Shown here in pieces: positions 13,708 to 22,800 of a DNA stretch of 64,000 bases. The position numbers were made by a program, and so were the translations under genes. Within the stretch, counting starts at the first letter, position 1. Every line of letters starts with the position of its first letter. The DNA is taken from the NCBI RefSeq assembly GCF_964355755.1, contig NC_092675.1:28856912-28920911 (forward strand), in the 5' to 3' direction. Under the pieces are notes generated by a model. The model ran no database searches, was not told where the DNA came from, and worked only from the letters and a program-made list of their open reading frames with translations. This DNA comes from Antedon mediterranea (taxonomy: Eukaryota > Echinodermata > Crinoidea > Comatulida > Antedonidae).

Positions 13708-13860
13708 GTGTTGGAACTTGGGCAGAATGGAACAACTGGTCCACTTGCAGTATATCGTGCGGGGCTGGAGGCTCTGAGACACGTTTCCGTCTGTGTGATG
13801 GTGCCGACTGCATGGGTAGTGATTTTGAAGGCAGACCCTGTGTCAGTGTCCCGTGCCCAA
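13708..13860 (+). CDS. TSP1 repeat exon 1 (first visible)
   Basis: Acceptor TTTTCAG, donor GTAAGG. Codes WAEWNNWSTC and CSISCGAGG, and ends in CP. It is the shortest repeat (51 codons): the usual NPxPxxGG middle is replaced by DGADCMGSDFEG. Phase 1 at both ends. An upstream exon ending in phase 1 is required. Confidence 0.8.
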
Positions 13861-16800
13861 GTAAGGATAAGTTTAGTATATAATAACATGCAATATAACC
13901 CTATTATACTTTTGGTACCCAAATAAAGTGTCCTTTAATAGTGGTGTCCTCTGAATAGGGGTTGGCAGTTTGTGTTGGAACATAATACAATATGTTGCTA
14001 TGGAAAGTATAGCCTTAAGCATATACAGTAATATCCTTCATTCATTTCAAGGGAAAGCGTCCCCTTAAAGGGGGTGTCTCCTGAATAAAAGTGCCCCAAA
14101 GGAGGTGTATATTTCTACTCAAAAAAATGCAATAGAAAATATAAAAATTTGGTATAAAAAATTATTAAATGTACTGTACCTACAGAAGGCAGTAGGATAT
14201 AAATATTTAACATTTATTATTAATTTTGTTTAAAACATGCTATTTCATAAAATATTAATACAAATTGCTGTTTATTGTTCAAATAACCCAATTAGTATTA
14301 TATAACTTAAAAATCAGATGTTATGTTTAAATTTCAGTAAATGGTTACTGGCTGGAATGGAATCTATGGAGTGAGTGCACACTGACTTGTGGATCAGGGG
14401 AGAGAAGAAGGAATAGGCAATGTGTTGAACCACAGTACAATGGATTGCCTTGTTTAGGAACAAACAATGAAACAGAGATCTGTAATACTCAGTATTGTCG
14501 AGGTAAATACTATCCAAGAATCAATTACTGTACCATCAAATATAATTGTCGCCCTGAAAAAATTTAATTTAATTTTTTGGTTGAGACCATTTTAATGTCT
14601 TAATAATAGTCTTTTAGATTTTGTTAATCTATATTTTTCTTATTTGTACACATGCTTTACCAAATTGTTATCTAAATAATGAAATATTTTTTCAAATAAT
14701 GATTATTTCACAGTTAATGGTACATGGTTACTGTGGACAGAGTGGTCATCCTGTCCAGTGTCTTGTGCAGGGGGTACAGAGGTCAGGAACCGTACCTGTG
14801 ATGGACCTTACCATGGGGGTGACCCTTGCCTCGGAGAAGATGGTGAAGTTAGAGAATGCAATACACACCCATGTCCAAGTCAGTTAATTTTTGTATAATA
14901 TGAAAAATAATCATAACAATTTAGTATATTTTTATAATCTCTTTTTATCTTTTTTGTTTTATATGCTCCCGTTCATATGTAATTAAGATTGTTTGCTCAC
15001 TTTTTTATTGTGTTCTTCTTTGTTTTATATTTGTAGATAACATGTTTGCCCGCTGGGATTGTTGTCATTTTTTTATACCAAATAAATAAATAAAATAAAT
15101 AAAATAATTGTTTGTTTAAATCATTAAATAAACTAATGTAATTTTTTAATTTACGGTAGAACACCCTATTGAGGGAACACTTTCCTTTGAATGTTTTAAC
15201 GTCGTGAGGTATTTTCCCGATTGATCGTAATCAAAACGGTACTGGGTTTGGTCTACTAGCGTTCCTGCTCCCAACCAGTACATCCATTCATAGAAGCCTT
15301 AATGAAGTAAGCCTACCTGGTGGTGGCCATAGAACGGTCCCGAGATAACGACTATACTTCGGCTTTAGTCGATAGAAGATTGAATAAATTGTTAGAGATA
15401 GAGTATACGATGTTATGATTATGTGTAGATATGCGATTTGTTCTTTTTATTCAAATGATGTTATGTATTTAATAAATTTGTTATATCAATTAATTAAATT
15501 ATCGTAGATTGCATATTATGCGATAAATATTATTTAATAAATTTTTGATATATTATTATTATTATATTAATAAAAAGATATTTGTTAGTATAAATAAAAA
15601 ATATAGATATAAGGAAGAAAAGCAAAGAGATTATGGAGCGGCTGTACCAGAATATACAACACTAAGTATTGTAAAGTTAATATATTAAAAATTTAGGCGA
15701 TCTTGTCAAAGGTCAAGTGCCTTCAGTCTGCCACGTTTCGATATTCAATATTGAACTTGACCTTGAATCATGAATAACACATGAGATCTACTTACTAAAT
15801 ATACTAAACATGGATTAATTACATATTTTTTCATTTTCAACATTACTTAACAACATTTATTTGACGCCAGTTTCGTTCTTTGTCTCTAGTTGATGGTGGA
15901 TTTTCTGAATGGACCCAATGGACTGTTTGCAGCTCAACATGTAATTATGGATTAGAAGTTAGAAAACGTTGGTGTAACAATCCACAACCAATGCATGATG
16001 GGAAAGATTGCAGCGGAGCACATAAACAAAATAGGGAATGCTACATCATCAGTTGCCCTCGTAAGCCATGTCCTATATTTGAATAATATTATAGATGATA
16101 TAGCTCAAAAGTGTGGATATGATATTAAATAAAATATTTGCGCACACATTAAAAATTATCTTAATACAAAAATCCTGATGATGATCAAATAAAGATCGAA
16201 ACATTTAATCATGGCTTGCCTCTTGTCATTTGGGGTCAGTTTTTTACTGTGTTATTTAAACATTCTTATTATGCAACTTAAAATAAATTTTATTTTTATC
16301 TTTAGTGTGCCCCAATTCCTGTTTAATTTCATCTTTAGTCAGTTACTATGATTTATATATTAATATTTTGATATTTTATATCATGTATTGTTTTGTGTAA
16401 GTATAGGCTTTTACATAATTTAAATTTTATGACTTTTTTACGTTTCAGAACCAGCTTTTATAACATATAAATATAGATAAATTTTGTCTATATTTTTTGT
16501 CTCGTAATTTGGAAACAGGTCAAATGAGTAATTATTAGTGTGTTTTGATCTCAGGGCACGGAGGTTGGTCAACGTGGAGTGAATGGACAACGTGTACTGC
16601 CGCATGTGGATGGGGCGCAAGAAAGCGTTACAGAGCATGTGACAACCCCGTGCCAACGTACGGCGGTGCATTCTGTGTAGGAACAGCAATTGCAGCGGAA
16701 AGCTGTATTGAGGAATTGTGCCCAGGTAAAATATTTAAGTAACATTAAATTACTAATTAAAATATTTTTTAATTTAAAAATAAAACTTTGACTTAAAATA

Positions 16801-19800
16801 TATAATATTATTAAGCTCTGTCTACACTATCAAACTTTATGTGACAACAAAATGTGATGTGCCCATATGTGGACATGATGATGTCATACCACTACCATAT
16901 TTGGGCACATCACACTTTTTTTGTCAAACTACTTTGATAGTGTAGAGATTTAGAATTATTTTCAAGTACTTGTGATTGTTATTATCAAATTGATATAAAC
17001 TTCATTGTTCACAGTGCACGCCAGCTGGGGATTATGGGGCGAATGGGGAAACTGTAGTCAGAGTTGCGGAGCAGGCGGGACGTACATGAGAGAACGTGAA
17101 TGCGACAGCCCCCCTCCCATGTATGGTGGCGACTACTGCATAGGAAGCAATTCTTCTGTAGCTGATTGCTATGTACAGAGATGTGAAGGTAATCTTAATA
17201 ATTGTCAATTTCTATTCAAGGTCAGAATTTTGTATTAGATTTCGATTCTACCAATTTTCAACCGATTTTAATGCATTATTTTATCGCTAGATTGTATATA
17301 AGCCATGGATTAATAAATTGCTGCTAAAATAAAAATAGCATGCATGGAATATTTATTGAAAGCTTAGTTTAAAATATTGTTTAATATTTATTATGCATTT
17401 TTTTTTCAAGGTGAAATAACTTAATCATTTTTAATTTGTGAAATATTACAAGTTTTCTACAACATTAGTCAGCGCATAACAAAAGCAATTTGTGCCGTTA
17501 TTGCATTTTACTACAGGAAGGCTTTTATTATAATATTGAGAATCAATACAAAAAAATTGATATAAATTATTATTCATAGCTATAAAGCTATATTTTAATA
17601 TCATCTAGGCGGCATTTTTTGTTCATCTTTGCAGAGGTTATAAGACACACTCGCCTCCCTCAGGCCCATGATTATGGTAATCATTAGGGTCATGAGGATT
17701 ACAGACCCAATCTCTCTTCTTCATTTTTCTCCGTCGGCAGCTGCTGGTACTGCTTATTCTATGATATTCATGCCAGTATCTCCTGTTTTTGTTTTCTTCT
17801 TTTTCTCTCAGATATACCTCCTTTGTGTCTTCTCTAACTACTCACATGTATGGAGTCCATTCTTTCATATTGTCATGCCAGTCACACTTTCTGCAACACC
17901 CCCCACCCCAACCTCAATCGCACTCCTTTTAATGATAACTTGCAGAATTATGTTAGACTATTTTAGTGCAAAAATACTAAAATAATATTGTATATATCCT
18001 TTTTTAGTATTAGCTGTTTAGTTTTTTTAGGTCTTCAACCTTGTACAAGCTTTTAGCTTTTTGTTGTTGATCCTTTTCATATTTTTTGCATTTTATCTTT
18101 GACATGTTTTATAATGTTTATGTTTTTTTTATGAATAAAATGAATGAAATGAAATGAAAATGAAATGAAATACACAAACAGAACCACTCCATTATAAACA
18201 AATATTAGCATATTGTTATTTTATCTGCCAAATTGCAACTTTAGCACATTTTTACGATATTAATATTGATTTCTACTTAATTGAAGAAAGTTATACTTTA
18301 GTTATGGTAAATCATACTTTGTTTCTATTACAATATTTTTTTTTGGCACAACAAATGTTATAGTGCAGACAGAGCATAATACTAACATGTACTTATAATT
18401 TAACTGGTAAAGTTCAAAACTGTTTATTTTATGACCATTTGATATGTGTAGGTGATGGTGGTTATACCGAGTGGAGTGACTGGGGAGTATGTAGCAAGGA
18501 ATGTGAAACAGGTGTACAACAAAGAACACGCACCTGTACCAACCCACCACCTACACCTCCAGATGGACAATGGTGCCATGGTGTAGCAGAAAAAAGCAGG
18601 CCATGTAACACTCATATTTGTCCAGGTATGTTTCTTTTTCTACAAATATTGTAGTGATATGCTCAAATATGGTAGTGATATGACATCATCATGTCTATAT
18701 ATGGGCACATCACATTTTTGTCACATATTTCATGGAATGTTATGTCCTATTGGATCGAATGCCTTTCACCTTCAACGTAATTATTCTAAATCAATTTTAA
18801 ATAAATTCTATATAAATTATTATATAGTAATTATTAATATTATTACATAAATTATAGAATTAAAGTCTTATATTTTTTTTATTTTTTTATGAATATTAAT
18901 AATTGAGTTCATGGAGGATGGGCTGAGTGGAGTCCCTGGACACTGTGCGCAGTCACCTGTGGTGGGGACACTATCACAAGGGACAGGGTGTGTACCAATC
19001 CACCACCCCTATTTGATGGTGACTTTTGTGAAGGAGAGCCCTTTGAGGAAATTGATTGCAACATAAATGGATGTCCCGGTTTGTGAATTATTTTGTTTGA
19101 AGACTTTAGTTTTGTTTATTTAGGAAACTTATGATTGTTTATTTCTAATTTGATCTATAAAAAATAAAATATTTACCTCGCTTATGCACAAATTTGGTAT
19201 TAACTATTTGATTATTTTCTTTTTTAAATAAATGTTCAATTAAATTAAGTATTAGTTATTATCTTTCTTTGGAAACAATTACATTTTAAAAAGAAAAAAT
19301 AAGTAAATCAATATAGAGTTTTTTATTATAATATTAAAACCAAAATAACAAATGCTGAAAATAATTCTTGTTTTCTTCACTATTCCACATATTAAGTTTC
19401 TTTATACATATATTGACGTATATTGACAGTGAATGGTGCTTGGACTCTATGGTCCGAGTGGTCAAGTTGTAGTGTGACCTGTGCAGGTGGTACTAGAGAT
19501 CGAACTAGGACATGTACAAACCCGGCAACTGCCTGGGGTGGGATACCTTGCCCTGAAGACGACGAGACTCAACAGTCTGAAACATGTAACATGTTTCCTT
19601 GCCCAAGTATGTTGGGACAATTTTCTTTATAAAAAATATTTATAATTTTTTGGAGAATATTATCATTATTTTTATGAATAAAGTAATTATTTTTAAATGT
19701 TACTTTGCTTATTTGTAGACATGTGTATTAACCACCACATTACAGCAAAAAATTAATTAAATAAAATTCAATTGTTTTTAAATTGTTTTATTTCAACAAC

Positions 19801-22800
19801 ATTTTACAAATGGTACATCCAGCCGAAGCTGATCATTAGGGACCTTCACAAAAATACAATATGACAAGACATAAACATACAACAATATGACAAGACATAA
19901 ACATACAACAATATGACAAGACCTAAACATACAACAATATGACAAGACATAAACATACAACAATATGACAAGACCTAAACATACAACAATATGACAAGAC
20001 ATAAACATACAACAATATGACAAGACCTAAACATACAACAATATGACAAGACATAAACATACAACAATATGACAAGACATAAACATACAACAATATGACA
20101 AGACATAAACATACAACAATTTAAACATAAAACATAACCAAATCAAATAATGAAATAAATTTGAATCACACAGGAAATCAATTAAAACAATGAAAAAAAT
20201 ATATTTTTCATATAAAAGTTATAATTTAATTACGTAGTCGATGGTGGATGGTCTGGCTGGTCAGAATGGGCAGATTGTCCAGTGACTTGTGATGGTTTTG
20301 AACTGACCAGGACACGAACATGTGACAACCCTGTTCCTCAGTACGACGGCAACAAGTGTCCAGGAGAACCCACTGATGAATTCATGTGTAATGATCAGCC
20401 ATGTCCTGGTATTTACATTTCTGTTACTCAGCCAGAAATCATTAATAAATTCATAAAATTATATCATGGCATAAATTAGGACATTATAGAGGGTGCAATA
20501 TATAAGTATGGATATAGATCGGATAATTTTTATCAACAGTTTTTTTTTTCATCAATCATAATTACCATGAAACATACATTTAAGACAAGGAATGACCAGG
20601 TCTAATGTTTTTTAAGTAATATACTGCATATGCATTATTTTTACAAAATGTCAAGAATTGTATGGAATGGGGCTTTAATCTACTTGTGTTATCCTTTAAC
20701 TAGTGGATGGCGATTGGTCGACTTGGAGTGTTTGGTCAGATTGCAGTGAACCTTGTGAAGGTGGTACCCAGACTAGATCCCGCTCTTGTTCGGATCCTGC
20801 ACCAGCATATGGTGGTTTTCCATGTCCCAGTAATTTCACAGAACAAGAACTCTCCACGCCTGATGGTGTTGAGCAGGTTGAAACTGAAGAAATGAATTGT
20901 AATGAACACCTCTGTCCAAGTAAGTTCAAGTATTTTTTACAGCTAAAATTATTGTTTAATATAATCAAACTGAATACAATTATTTAAATTAAACCAGTAA
21001 AATACGTACGTGTGTGAAGTTTCGACTTGTCAACACAAGTCTTCATCAATGACTGGATGTTAGTGGTTGCTAGGAGCAGCTTTGGTGGTTGTTGGAAAAC
21101 AATAAAATATAAAATATACTTTTGTTTATATAGTCCATGGTGGATACACAGAGTGGACCAAATGGCCAGAGTGCCCAGTAACTTGTGGGGGTGCTGAGAT
21201 ATGGCGCAATAGGAACTGTACCAATCCTGTACCGCAGTATGATGGAGACGACTGTCAGGGACCAAATACAGGGAGTAAACTATGTAATGACATTGTACAA
21301 TGTCCTAGTGAGTATTAGTAGTAATCATTTTATGTAATATTTGTTTCCACTAGGAATTCGAAAGTGTCGGCTTATACGCACGCGTATTCATGTTTCCGTC
21401 TCACAAATCCCTCTCTCTACACATGTGTATAAGCTGACGCTTTCGATTCACACGATCAAATTCGCCTAGTGGAAAATCGGCTTAAATATTTATGATTCGC
21501 ACATCTTTTGTCCTTTTGAGTACTGTATATTGTTACTGTTGTTGTAGCGGTCTTCTTCTGAAGACACTTTGCCATAATTGAGGAATATATTTCCCTGCTG
21601 GTGTTTAGTCACGATCAATATACATATACCAATACGATGCCATACAACTATATTTTAATTTTAACTTTTTTTGATTTGTTTAAAATTAAGATAATCTAGC
21701 TGCCAATGATGTAAATGGCGTATCTATATATGAATTATGCTAAATCTGACATAGGCGAGCACATAAACTCTATGCTTGCTTATCTCATTTTGTCTTATTT
21801 TAATATTACTATTATAATTTTACTCTCTTTAAAACAGTTCATGGTAACTGGGGGCGTTGGCTTTACTGGTCTATGTGTTCCAAGCAATGTGAGGGCGGTG
21901 AATCCAAGCGTATACGTCTTTGCAATAACCCTTCACCTCTGTATGGTGGAAAACAGTGTAATGGTACATCACAAGAAACTAAAACTTGCAATGAACACAG
22001 ATGTCCAGGTAAATGACTAGTTATTGCTAAATAACATGTAACAACCAGGTAAAATGCTACCATATATTATTTTCTAATACATTAGGTCACCTTTCGTCCT
22101 TTTTGTACCTAAAATGAATAAAAAACAGTAATAAACAAATTTGTATTTTAACACAAACTATTGCTATTGATTTATGGCAAAATTACTAATTAATGAATTT
22201 AGAAGTATTTAAGAGCAATTTTAGTATTTAAAGTAATTTTTTTTAATATGTATATATTCTGCTTTAATTTTGTAGTTAAGTCACAAATCTGGACCTTATG
22301 GGCGACCAAGTACTTATGTATTGAATGAGTTTTCCAGAATAAAGAAAGATATGAAAGAATTTTATTCTGTGTTTCTTAAAGTATTTTTAGTAGGACTACT
22401 CATGTAGGCCTACTTTGTATAAATAGTTTTAATTAATGTGTACTTTATAATCACACATTTTATATATGTTTTTTATTTAATAATAACAAATTATATAACT
22501 ATTTGTGTTTTCTGTTTATCTAAAGTTCTATCTACACTATCAAACTAGTTTGACAAAAAAGTGTGCCCAAATATAGTAGTGATATGACATCATCATGTCC
22601 ATAAATAGGCACATCACATTCATTTGTCACATAAAGTTTGATAGTGTGGACAGAGCTTTAGTATTTGCCTCTTAATCATAAACAAAGTTCAACAATAGTT
22701 TGTATCCCTTTTTTCTGTAGTTCATGGTGGTTATTCAAAGTGGTCACCATGGGAACCTTGTTCAAAATCATGCGGTGGTGGCCAGACCCTTCGTACGCGT

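Noticed and set aside
17668-17985. 105-codon ORF between TSP1 exons 6 and 7
   Set aside because: No domain, low-complexity hydrophobic content, and it lies within a retroposon-like segment ending in an A-rich tail.
19793-20023. Cys/Val-rich repetitive minus-strand ORF; also considered as a CRISPR-like array
   Set aside because: It is the 26-bp tandem repeat. There are no unique spacers, and the context is an intron of a eukaryotic gene.
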